In this document: in pieces, positions 54,903 through 64,000 of the stretch
Position numbering within the stretch: position 1 is the first letter of the stretch
How the letters are laid out: every line of letters begins with the position of its first letter
NCBI GenBank assembly: GCA_902805475.1
Contig: CADCSX010000006.1
Span: 1,612,001 to 1,676,000 of the forward strand
DNA length: 64,000 nucleotides
Direction: 5' to 3'
Origin: Entonaema liquescens
Lineage: Eukaryota > Ascomycota > Sordariomycetes > Xylariales > Xylariaceae
Translations under genes and position numbers: made by a program
The notes under the pieces: generated by a model
What the model was told of the DNA's origin: nothing
The model's database searches: none
The model's input: the letters and a program-made list of their open reading frames with translations, nothing else

Positions 54903-56576
54903 TCAATCGAACTCTTTTCCTATCATCATGCCTTCGCCTTCGCTTTTCAGCTCGGCGAGAGTGCTGTCAATAGTTTGGATCTTGTTCCTAACGGCTTCGC
55001 CTCGATCGGCAATCTCATTCTCGAAACCCTGTATTATTGTTCGCTTCATTTGACGGGCTTCTCTGAACCGTTGCATAACCTCGCCAAATCTTTCAAGAAA
55101 CCAGTCCCCCGATATCTCCCAGTCATTGACGGGCATCTTAGAAAAGAATTCCATTTGGCTTTCCCGGTCCTTGTCGAGAAAGTGATACAGTTTCTCCGGC
55201 AGTGTGCCTCGAGGGGGTCCTATGGCCGACTGAGCCTCTGCTTGGGCCGGATCAAAATCAAATACTTCATCCTTGAGTTCAGAATAGTCCATACCCGCCA
55301 GGGTCGCATCATCGTAGTCCAGCTCGTATGGACGCTTCTTTGGATTAGATACACGCTTCTCTATCGATGAGCGAGGCATCGCGCTCTCGTGTAATCCTAG
55401 CCCGTTTTTATTACCACCTTTGACAAACAGTTGGCGATTGAGTTGCGGTTTGGGTTTCGCGACTGGCTTAGATACAGGCGGAGCGGGGCTTTCGCGATCT
55501 GAGTCGTCCGGGTGGCTAATCATAGGTGTATCCGTATCAGCAAAAATAGTCGAACGGCGGTGTTCAGGTTGTGTTTTCACTCTCAAGTGCATAGAATGCT
55601 CAGATCTTGCATCATCGTCATCATCTAAATCGTTATCGGGAACAGGATAGGCCTCACGTGGAGGCGAGGCTACGATATTCTCTTGGGGATAGGCAGCCCT
55701 CTCGGAGAAGGAACCACGGCGGTTAGTACGCAAAGCCAATGCTTTAGGGTGATGAAGCCTCTTAGCGGAAGGGGTCTTTTCTGGGCTTGTCTGATATGGA
55801 CTATCTTCCGAGTCTTGGTCAGGTTCCGGAGATGATACTGCCTTCAGACGGCCCCGGTGATTCCTAGCATCAGGCGTCGAAGCACTTCTAGTGAGGGGGC
55901 CAGCTACTACATCTATCATTCCGTTAGGTCCAATAACGAAAGGGGCATGTTGATCCGGTATCTTGAACTCCTCCTTGACAGCGGGGCGAGGTCGTGGGGT
56001 ATTACCCCTCTGTTGGTAAGTAGTGGGCGCCCGAAAGGGCATACGGTACATAGAGGTGCTTGCCGTGTTCGCGTCAACGTTGCTAGCGGTGTCACTAAAC
56101 ATGGAGCCATCTACTGTTGAGCCCTCCCAGAATGGCGCTGGTCGCCGCGAAGATTGAATAGGTTCTGACGCAACGGTTCCTGATCGCCGTATGTTAAGCG
56201 ACGTATCACGGGTATGGCCGGTGCGACCGGTAGGAACAGGTAGCTTAGCCGTCGCGACGGCAGCAGCTCTATTAGAATTTGCATTGATTATAGGTGCGCG
56301 TGACTGTTGGGGCGGCTTTTGTGTTGTCTGTGCCGTTTGGGCGGGTTGCGTCGCCGTAGGTGTAGGTTGAGACAGATGGATGTGGCGTTGGGGAAGCTGA
56401 CTTTGATTCTCATGTCCCGTTCCTAACCCAGATCCAGCAGGAGCAGGCTGGCTACTATTGAGCCCATTGCTCGTGACCCAAGCTTGCATTTTCGTCTTTG
56501 AATGCTTGAGGAACTGGCTGGCTGGCGGCATCTGAACAGAGGCAGATTTGGTAATGCTTCGGAAAGAAAGACACAT
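54903..56576 (-). CDS. ECM11-domain protein (meiotic/chromosome axis factor), 557 aa
   Basis: Single exon. The start is uncertain: ATGs at 56576, 56531 (MPPASQFL) and slightly further in (MQAWVTSNG) are all possible. Residues 30-430 are Pro/Gln/Ser-rich and disordered. The last ~130 residues form the Ecm11 C-terminal domain: LPEKLYHFLDKDRESQMEF, then NDWEISGDWFLERFGEVMQ and REARQMKRTIIQGFENEI, a conserved amphipathic helix array. Yeast Ecm11 works with Gmc2 in synaptonemal complex assembly and is SUMOylated; fungal homologues are assumed nuclear. Here only the C-terminal domain can be recognised. The acidic run LDDDDDARSE is also seen. Confidence 0.85.
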   Translation of the reverse strand: MCLSFRSITKSASVQMPPASQFLKHSKTKMQAWVTSNGLNSSQPAPAGSGLGTGHENQSQLPQRHIHLSQPTPTATQPAQTAQTTQKPPQQSRAPIINANSNRAAAVATAKLPVPTGRTGHTRDTSLNIRRSGTVASEPIQSSRRPAPFWEGSTVDGSMFSDTASNVDANTASTSMYRMPFRAPTTYQQRGNTPRPRPAVKEEFKIPDQHAPFVIGPNGMIDVVAGPLTRSASTPDARNHRGRLKAVSSPEPDQDSEDSPYQTSPEKTPSAKRLHHPKALALRTNRRGSFSERAAYPQENIVASPPREAYPVPDNDLDDDDDARSEHSMHLRVKTQPEHRRSTIFADTDTPMISHPDDSDRESPAPPVSKPVAKPKPQLNRQLFVKGGNKNGLGLHESAMPRSSIEKRVSNPKKRPYELDYDDATLAGMDYSELKDEVFDFDPAQAEAQSAIGPPRGTLPEKLYHFLDKDRESQMEFFSKMPVNDWEISGDWFLERFGEVMQRFREARQMKRTIIQGFENEIADRGEAVRNKIQTIDSTLAELKSEGEGMMIGKEFD

Positions 56577-57696
56577 AAGCTGAGTTTGTTTACTTTTCGT
56601 AAGCTCTGTCTATATCCGTTACGCGTTCAATGGCTATGAAGGTTTCGTGGTTCCAATGTTGACGTGTTTGACGGGGGATGGTAGTTGAATGAGGGTTGGA
56701 TGACAGGCGGAGATGTCGAAGTTAATTATTATGTATTATGCCGCCATCCTGCCCAATGCGACGACGAGGTTGGGTCGCAATGTTTACTGGTGAGATATGA
56801 GGATGAGTCTAAATGGACTGAATAGAGGGCGAAATATGGCGAAAGATGGTGGTCCAATAGTTGAGATGATGAAATGGTCGACTAGTGGGGAATTGTAACA
56901 AGCCTTTTAAAAATGTAGAAGCCTCGCGACTTCTGCTGCACGTCGTTGAGTAACTGTCGCGTCTGCAGTGCGCAGTGTGCTAACGCTTTTCCGGGTTAGG
57001 TCAAGTGGGGCTAGTCACAGGGTCCGTGCGTATGTATAATATGTACCTACCATGCCCTTCCATGCCTGCCTTGTCAACGCACGGGTCACCCCCGGATTCC
57101 TTTTTAGAAGCAACCAACCCCCACGACTTATTATATTCCTCCAATTGCCCAAGACCATGTCTTTTAAGAGGTCGCCTCACCTCCTCTCTGTTTTCTAGAT
57201 GCCGCTAGATGACTTGTCCTGCATAACCTCTTTCACCATTTGTGTGATATGTAGCCACTTAAATATCATGATGCGCCTATCTACCTGTTCGGAAGGAGCG
57301 CATTGAACGATTCTTCCCGATGCAATGTCACCTTGCTCGCGTCTAATCTCTCATGGCCGTTGGGCAGCAGGCAAGCTTGTCCTTCAAGGCTTCTGTTGAG
57401 GGTATTCAGGTTACTTACTTTAAACCTCTCATCTTCCTTCGCGGCAACGGACATCTCCACTCCTATTGCTCCTGTTCTATGTATCTGCGATGCAAGCACG
57501 GAGTTCAGATGGTAGACGCTGTGGAGTGACTTCATTTCCATTTACGTGGCTTCAGACCAATCGTTCTATTGCGAGGCTAATTCAAGGCTAAGAAGAAGTG
57601 TCTTTCTATCCAATTTCCCTTGGACCTATCCGAGACCTGGGAGTTCTCAAGCAACCGACTTTTTCATATACACAAGGTTTACTATAGTACCAAATG
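56577..57696. other. Intergenic region
   Basis: Upstream of ECM11 and downstream of the GNAT gene. An 86-codon minus frame at 57281-57541 has no domain and no splice support; it was not accepted as a gene. Confidence 0.5.
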
Positions 57697-58934
57697 TTAG
57701 CAGCTCTGAGGTATACCGAGACTTAAAAAGGCACCTATAAGTCGCCAAGCATGTTCCACGAGCCCTTGGCCCTCGATTAGGTCGAGAGGGGACGACAGCA
57801 CATGTTTTGAAGTAACACAAAGGCCCCGAAACAACTAGGATGTACTCACCGGGCACATCAACTCCCTCCCGCGGACTCCATGTCCATGCGTTGTTTTGTC
57901 GTCGAAGTACCTCGTACCCCTGACTGATGTACCACTCTTCATTGGAAACCTGCATCGACACGTTTTAGGGGTGTTATAACTTCTAACGATACCACTACGA
58001 CTTACTGCTGGCAGAGGAACGCCTCCTTTTCCATACAGGAGGTCTCGTATCGCCGGCTCGGTCTGCATCTCCTTTGATAGGGTATCCAAAGCTAGTATTT
58101 TCGCATTCATTGGGTTTTGCGTGGCTAGCGTCTCGGTTTTGGACATGGCTCCGGCACCAAATCCACCCCCATGGAGCGCTCGCGAAATATACAGCTGATG
58201 AACCCACACGGTCCCGGTAGCTGGAAGACCGAGTTTGATGTCCTCCTCGGGTTCGTGGATATCAAGAGCAACATGGCCAATGGGAATAAACTCCACCTTG
58301 GTAGGTTGCCGCGGGACGAGCCGAATCTCTGCTGCTGTATCCTGCAATGGTTTTGCCTCCTAATTGCAAGTTCTTAGGTCATCTAGTATATGTATCGAGC
58401 AATCACAAGCATACCTTCGGATAGGCGCTAGTGTGCTGCTCAAGCACCTTTTCTCTATCCGGAAATGTATCCGAAAGGAGCTAATCCATCAGCTAGCATA
58501 GAGTGAAGAGGGGGGGTTATAGAACTCACAACCCAGTAAAATATCTTTCCACCCTTCTGTGCAGCCTCTATCCACTATGGAGTCTGGAATTAGAAGTTGA
58601 TATTTACGGAAAATTTCGGGCCACGTAGCATAACCTCGAGTCACGGGAACCGGCTCGGTAGTTTATGACCCTCGGATGTGTCCGGGAATATATAGGACCC
58701 AGGTACCCTCGAATGGCAACATGGAACCAAAAGCAACTAAGGATATACTAACCGATGGCACTTCGTCAGCCCTCCACCCGCAAGCTACACGTTGGTCATA
58801 CATCCTCTGTACATGGTCTGGACTTGAGTGGTCCCAAGGCAAAAGCTACGTTGTACTCAAAATGTTAGCATTTGCAATGGTCAGTTTACAATGGCGAAGC
58901 GAACCTCTACTTTCCAAGCGTGTTTAGAACTCAT
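57697..58934 (-). CDS. GNAT-family N-acetyltransferase, seven exons, 246 aa
   Basis: Exons: 58934-58890, 58845-58753, 58574-58530, 58480-58415, 58359-58006, 57949-57850 and 57734-57697. Exons 1 and 3 are only 45 nt. Every junction is in phase and the reading is MSSKHAWKVEVRFAI, then MYDQRVACGWRADEVPS, WIEAAQKGGKIFYWV and LLSDTFPDREKVLEQH. The GNAT core follows: TVWVHQLYISRAL (beta4), the acetyl-CoA loop LHGGGFGAGAM, a version of (Q/R)xxGxG/A, and VSNEEWYISQGYEVL. This is the fungal family of uncharacterised small-molecule or protein acetyltransferases. No membrane or secretion signal. The substrate is unknown. The 178-nt third-last-to-start-side intron (58752-58575) is the longest in the gene; the model is supported by phase and family fit rather than transcripts. 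Confidence 0.82.
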
Positions 58935-59579
58935 GATTGCTAGACGTATTAGTAGTGCGAATTGGTTTTGAATGGAAAATAGTAAGTGACACGACACTCA
59001 ATTATAGGTAAGGATATACAAAGGATATATATCTAGGGGAAATTGTGCTCAAATATGAGTTGCGCAGAATGCTTCAAAGTCAACCTAAGCTGTCAGGTTA
59101 GTTTCCACAACGTTGAGGCTACAATCAAAACTTATAAGTTGCATACTGTCTGAGTCACTCGGGAAGTCGTATACTAAATACAGCCTGCATTTACCATAGG
59201 GCGTATATTACATAAGCAGCGCTATTACAACCGGTATCTTACCTTTCTCTCAAAAGTTACCTAGGTCGGCTATCTTCTGGGGTAGGTGCATTGTAAGTAT
59301 TCATAAACGTCAAGAAAAGAAGCTAACAAGGAATAGTCCGACAGTCCGACCTCGGTCGGGCTTTTTCGCTGTAAGGGACACTACGAACGGGCCACTAACA
59401 ACGTTTAAACTTTATTATCGTAGTGCTATCAAGATCGGACTTCACCCCGCTATGTAAAGCTTAACAAAGCTAAGGAAATCTTACTGCACTTAACCGCGGC
59501 CTCTAACCTAGAAAACGCATTAGTTTCACGGGGAACTACCTAACCTAATTTAATCTAATTCGCTTGATGTTTCCCAGAA
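58935..59579. other. Intergenic region
   Basis: Divergent promoters of the GNAT and flavin-reductase-like genes. A GTCCGAC pair with a following CCGACCTCGGTCGG inverted repeat lies near 59338-59359. Confidence 0.5.
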
Positions 59580-60326
59580 ATGGGTCCAAAGCGCAAACGC
59601 CAACCAGAACAACAACAGGGCGAAGCATCCCCTGCGTCACCGTCCAAACAGCGCAAAGCCAATAACAGTAAAAAGAAAGCAGAGACCTCCGCTTCTTCCT
59701 CAACCCCCAAAACCCAAGACCGCAATCTTCATCATGGCTTCGAGACATACCCGCCGTCCAGGGTATTCCGATTAATAGAGCCCGGTCCCGTGCTCCTAGT
59801 CACGACGGGATCGCTAGCCGCGTCGACGCACAACGTCATGACGATCGGCTTCCACATGGTGATGCAGCACGAGTCGCCTCCTCTCGTCGGCATCTGTCTC
59901 GGGCCCTGGGATGCGTCCTTCGCGGCGCTCAAGAAGAACCGCGAGTGCGTGCTCGCCGTGCCCGATGTTGCGATGGCCAGCACGGTCGTCGACATTGGGA
60001 ATTGCTCTGCCGATGACGAGGAAGAGCCGAGCGGCAAGTGGCAGCGCTTTGGGCTGGAAGCATGCCCGGCCGCAAACGTCAAGGCACCGCTTGTTGGCGG
60101 CAACGATGTCATTGCAAATATAGAGTGCGTGGTCGAAGACACAAAGATGGTGAGCAAGTACTCTATGTGGGTTTTGAAGCCTGTCAAGGCGTGGCTTAAC
60201 CCGGACAAGAAGCCCGGAGAGGGCGGCCGCATGTTCCATCACCGCGGCGATGGCACATTCGCCATTGATGGCGAGGTTCTAGACTTGAAGGATAGGATGG
60301 TCAAATGGCAGGAATACCAAGATTGA
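59580..60326 (+). CDS. Flavin reductase-like FMN-binding split-barrel protein, 248 aa
   Basis: Single exon. The first ~50 residues are basic and Lys/Gln/Ser-rich (MGPKRKRQPEQQQG), resembling a nuclear localisation signal or disordered leader. From residue ~55 the FMN-binding split-barrel appears: FETYPPSRVFRLIEPGPV, LVTTGSLAASTHNVMTIGF, the FMN-phosphate-contact loop, then LVGICLGPWDASFAALK and VLAVPDVAMASTVVDIG. Such enzymes reduce flavin with NAD(P)H or act as nitroreductase-like partners. No membrane segment. The gene is convergent with an MFS transporter (103 bp between stops). The GC content and codon use are higher than in flanking DNA, like the R-SNARE gene. Confidence 0.85.
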   Translation: MGPKRKRQPEQQQGEASPASPSKQRKANNSKKKAETSASSSTPKTQDRNLHHGFETYPPSRVFRLIEPGPVLLVTTGSLAASTHNVMTIGFHMVMQHESPPLVGICLGPWDASFAALKKNRECVLAVPDVAMASTVVDIGNCSADDEEEPSGKWQRFGLEACPAANVKAPLVGGNDVIANIECVVEDTKMVSKYSMWVLKPVKAWLNPDKKPGEGGRMFHHRGDGTFAIDGEVLDLKDRMVKWQEYQD

Positions 60327-60429
60327 ATTATAACGCATCATCTAACATTTTTTATAGTACCGACTATCTAAATTCGTAATGACGAGTTGACTCTAATCCT
60401 AATATCTAATATTAAAGCCTCATGTCCAC

Positions 60430-62378
60430 CTATTTCTTCTCTTCCTTCCCTTCGTGGTCGCTTTCAGTTGCATTGTTGACTACGGCAGTTGAATTCTCAG
60501 AACCCTCGGGCTTGCTCTTCTCGCCTTCTCCTTGGCTCGGGGAATTTCCCTGTGTCCCCAACCGGATGAAACAAGTCAAGATCAGACATGCGGCAGAGAA
60601 TCCAATCGACATTTGGAAAACTCGGGTAAATTTGAGCATAGGATCGGCCGTGCCTTCGGGTGTTGCTTGTACCGAGCTAAAAATTGCTGTTGAGATCCCC
60701 ATCACAGCAGTATTGGCAAGACGGATAACCACATTGAAGATACCGCCCGCCAAGGATTGTTTGTCCTTAGGCAGCGACTCCATTACGTACATCTAATAAA
60801 AGTTAGTATAATTACACAGTGGGAAACAGAAATATAACTCACGTTGCCCACGTTGAACTGGAGATCAACACCAGCAACGATCAAAATAAGAGCAGGGAAT
60901 ATCAAAGCCCAGTAGCTAGTCTCTATCGTTATGAAGGAGAGAAGCAAGTTAGCAGCAAGGTAACACACAGCGCCAAAGATCATGATGGCCGTATTATTGA
61001 TGCTGTGTAGTATACGGCCAGCAACTACATTCCAAAGTAACCCAGCGATAGCTTGGGGGAGGAGATGGACGGCGACCATAAGGGTGGAATACTCTTTAAC
61101 CTCCTGCAAGAAAAAGGCTACCCAAAAACAGCTGGCTGTGAAGCCCATATTTCCGAGAGCAATACTGGGAATGATCTGCAGCTATTAGTATTAAGGAGAG
61201 GGACAAGTACATTATATAAAGACTCACAAGACTGAAGTTTCTATCCTTCCAGATATGTGGAGGCATCAAGGGGTGGGGGAATACTCTCTCCCATAATATG
61301 AAGATGGCAAGTAACGCGATGCCAACAACTAGCATCGCAATCACATGCGGCCTTGTCCAGCCATCTTCGGGTCCCAATCTAGATTGGTCAGTACATATTT
61401 GAGGATCACAGAATATAGGGGCACTTACGTTAAGGCCGCAGTAAACATACCCGTCCCGAAAATCGTCAAAATAGTGCCGACAATATCAAACTGCTTCAGC
61501 GCGCTTAACCGTTCCTTCAGTGGAGCCCGATCAAAGCTCTCTACATTGGGTACTGCCCAAACCGCATGAACAGTGAAAGAAGCCCAGATAATGCATAGGG
61601 CGATAAAGGCAGCACGCCAGCTACTCAACTGGGTGACAATACCGCAGATGATAGTACCGAACACAAAGCCTAAGGGGTTTCCTGCACTAAATGCTGAGAA
61701 TGCCAAGTTCTTGCGTTTCGAAGGGGTAGCGTAAGCGGCGCCAAGTATACCTATGGCAGGAGGAACAACCATAGCGGAACAAGCACCGAGGATGCCACAA
61801 ACGATCAGCATCCAGAAAGGGTTTTGCGAGAAAGCTACCAGCAGAACGAATGCACTGAAACTAGCTAGACCCGTTATGAACATGGGTTTTCTCCCCAGCA
61901 AGTCGGCCAGCTGCCCCAAGGCAAGCTGAAGGGCACCAGCCACAAGTCTGTAATAACAAGTTAGTCATATATTAGTATAAATCAGCTAAGGATCTAGAAA
62001 CGGAAGTTATACGTACGACGTCGCAGCGCTGATCCATGCTATTTCACCCTGCGTCATACCCAAGTCGCGAGAGACGGGAACCGTGATAACTAAAGCCACA
62101 CCTGATAGGAAAGATGTGGTGGCTGTTGCGACGGTAGCTTGGAAGATAAAGGAGATCTCCTGGAATGTGTTCTTAAAGCACTCTGGTCGATCTCCAAACT
62201 TCGACTTGATTCTCACGAGCGTCGACACAGCCTGCTCCTCGTCACCTCCCGCAGTGGGAGTGTTCTCGCTCGAGCTGGAGGCTTTAGATGCTGCATCCAC
62301 ATTCACATCCTGCCCAACCCGGGTTTGGTCGAGCGACACCTTGGTGATTTCTATGGTTTGTTCAGACGACACAGCCAT
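60430..62378 (-). CDS. MFS drug/H+ antiporter, DHA2-like (14 TM), 575 aa
   Basis: Five exons: 62378-62017, 61947-61429, 61378-61228, 61175-60843 and 60792-60430, total 1728 nt, phases consistent; introns 49-70 nt with one GTACGT, GTAAGT and GTGAGT donors. A long hydrophilic N-terminus (about 75 residues) precedes the first membrane helix. The MFS signature loop LGQLADLLGRKPMFITG follows TM2. The later segments (WRAAFIALCIIWASFTVHAV, MLVVGIALLAIFILWERV, and LLSFITIETSYWALIFPAL) bring the count to about 14. The C-terminal tail is Lys/Glu-rich. DHA2 transporters export toxic compounds or secondary metabolites by proton antiport. No biosynthetic cluster is adjacent, so the substrate is unknown. 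Confidence 0.9.
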
Positions 62379-62624
62379 TGTGTATGAAGATGTTGTGAAC
62401 TAGACTTCTGAAAGTTTGCTCATCTAGGTAGGAAGCACAGCATTGAAACTTCTCATATACTATTAATCAACAATGATTATGTTAGCATACGACCACCATG
62501 TGGACAGCAATCATTGTTGGGAGCTACTTACTATGTATATGATCCCTCGGATTACCGATACAAGGATAAATCCGATGCCCATGGAGATACGCTTATTAAT
62601 CTTAGATATTTACGAGAGTGGGTG

Positions 62625-62649
62625 TTTTTTTTTTTTTTTTTTTTTTTTT
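62625..62649. repeat. Poly-T tract (25 nt)
   Basis: Uninterrupted T25, the longest homopolymer in the window, about 250 bp upstream of the MFS start codon. It could be a promoter poly(dA:dT) tract or an old poly-A tail of a retroposed sequence; no target-site duplication was identified. Confidence 0.85.
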
Positions 62650-62836
62650 CTTCCTAATAGTCACCCATGTATTATATGTTAACAGGTCACTGAGCCTGTT
62701 GTGGATTAGCCTGACGCGTATCCGTTGAATAACCTACTGGATCTAATCATATTTAACCCATCATCTTTACACCGATAGAAGCGGCGAGGCTCGCGATTGC
62801 CCAAATAGGGGGCGATTTCATCAGTCATGCCATTCT

Positions 62837-62871
62837 CCCACATCCCATATCCCACATCCCACATCCCACAT
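62837..62871. repeat. CCCACAT heptanucleotide tandem repeat (5 units)
   Basis: Five 7-bp units, four CCCACAT and one CCCATAT, in direct tandem array. It is a minisatellite-like element in the non-coding right end. Confidence 0.88.
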
Positions 62872-64000
62872 TTCCCCCTCCTTTTTCAACACCCCATTGG
62901 TCAATGCTTTGGGGTGGGGCCAACACAATGGAAACGGCGAGGGACGCTCGGACGAAATAGCAATGATAGTGTTATGTATGTCTTTGAGGGCAAGCGTGAC
63001 ACGGGTACATTTATCAGCTGTCTCCAATTGGTTAAGCTCTTCACACTTAGGTACTCTTAAAAGAATAACCACATGTATGTTTTAAATCCATACATGTAAG
63101 TGGATCATAAGTTACACGCGTATGACATGGAATCCATTCACGAAGCAAGCATGGTAGTTACCCAAAGTTGACTGCGGTGCAGTTTCCTGAATCGAGATAT
63201 CAATTCGGTAATTTCAAATGACATAACTAGGTTGTTTCAAAGTGCTTAGGTAGGTATACTTCTTACGTGTACGACAGTCTAGGTATGACATAACACGAAC
63301 GGAAATCACGACGTACAGATTAGCATACAAACACGTTTCGTGCTCCTTAACACAGCACATGTCGCCAGTAGCACCATATCGAGTCCACATCTCTATTGGA
63401 CATATCTACTCAATGCCAGCTGCTCCTCGTACGGAGAGTTAACTTTGCGCGACGACGTACCTCAGACACCAACAAACATAACGCAGCAGTGTTATACAAC
63501 AGTTGAGAGAAGGTATTACGAAGTCATTCTAGAAGATATGGAAACAATGGAGTTGTTTCGCAGGGAACTCTAAACCTGGGTTAAGAAAGCCGGTGGCTAT
63601 GGAATAGCAGCATTCTTTCTTCTAGACGTTTCACTTACATCTTAGCAGAAAGCAATCTGAGACACGATAATACGAGGGTAAGAGGATGCTTACTCCTACG
63701 ATATGGTCAAGTTTAAGGGACTCTGAGTAGTACGACGCTATAGATAATAAGAGCTATTAGAATTATATACGGCAATTATTAAATGGTCAGTATACTTTTC
63801 ATACTACAACTTTCTTTTATCCCCTTACCCCTTTCAAATACGTACCTAGATAATACACCCAGTTACATAAGTATCTAGCATTGTTATTTTTCTTATTTCC
63901 TTTTTCCAGACGAGAATAAGTCCCCGAAATTGATTCGATATGTTGGTTCTTAATTAACAGGTAGATGTCATGAGGTGAACTAGAAGGTGAATAAATAACT

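Larger units (their letters stand above)
62379..64000. other. Gene-free right end
   Basis: 1.6 kb of intergenic DNA at the window edge with a T25 run and CCCACAT heptamer repeats. Short open frames (63340-63573 and others) lack domains. Confidence 0.5.

Noticed and set aside
57281..57541. 86-codon minus frame between ECM11 and GNAT genes
   Set aside because: No domain, no signal, and an equally long frame exists on the opposite strand.
58531..58660. Alternative reading WKDILLG of the third GNAT exon
   Set aside because: It does not join the next exon in frame; the frame giving WIEAAQKGGKIFYWV does, with a proper acceptor and upstream exon.

Overview
The window is nuclear DNA of a filamentous ascomycete (Pezizomycotina). 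The sequence shows short introns of about 45-180 nt with GTRAGT-like donors and CTAAC/CTGAC-like branch sites, an intron-containing tRNA-Pro, fungal-type gene families (ECM11, PMP3-like, TDA10/glycerate kinase, fungal NLR, fungal GH27) and no polycistronic layout. The family mix suggests Sordariomycetes, possibly Xylariales, but that is inference. I found 27 protein-coding genes and one tRNA. Most multi-exon models were rebuilt by hand and checked for phase at each junction. No ribosomal RNA, CRISPR array or intact transposon was seen.

Layout. 1-25.5 kb is mostly conserved housekeeping: a 4E-T-like eIF4E-binding protein, SEC1 (exocytosis), a G-patch protein, an ENV9-like short-chain dehydrogenase, a small novel spliced gene, a VAMP7/Nyv1-like longin R-SNARE, mitochondrial helicase SUV3, a conserved fungal protein of unknown role that carries an in-frame TAG, a PMP3-like membrane protein whose frame appears broken in a C-run, a divergently transcribed pair of uncharacterised fungal proteins, and an SAM methyltransferase.

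25.5-45.8 kb looks accessory: a small cysteine-rich secreted protein, a gene-poor stretch of about 2.9 kb, a divergent protein-kinase-like gene, a CmcJ/AsaB-like oxidoreductase, a small hydrophilic protein, a complete five-exon NLR (N-terminal helical domain, NB-ARC, TPR), a beta-lactamase-fold serine hydrolase, a pyroglutamyl-peptidase-like protein and a secreted GH27 enzyme.

45.8-64 kb returns to a denser layout: tRNA-Pro(CGG), an RBR ubiquitin ligase with membrane segments (frame break at 47213), peroxisomal multifunctional enzyme FOX2, glycerate kinase, ECM11, a seven-exon GNAT acetyltransferase, a flavin-reductase-like protein and a 14-TM MFS transporter. Three otherwise well-formed genes each carry one lesion. 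This is either consensus error or recent decay, and resequencing would decide. The most interesting biology is the unknown divergent pair at 20.3-24.2 kb and the NLR/kinase-like/oxidoreductase block at 29.7-38 kb. No proven operon-like cooperation is visible.
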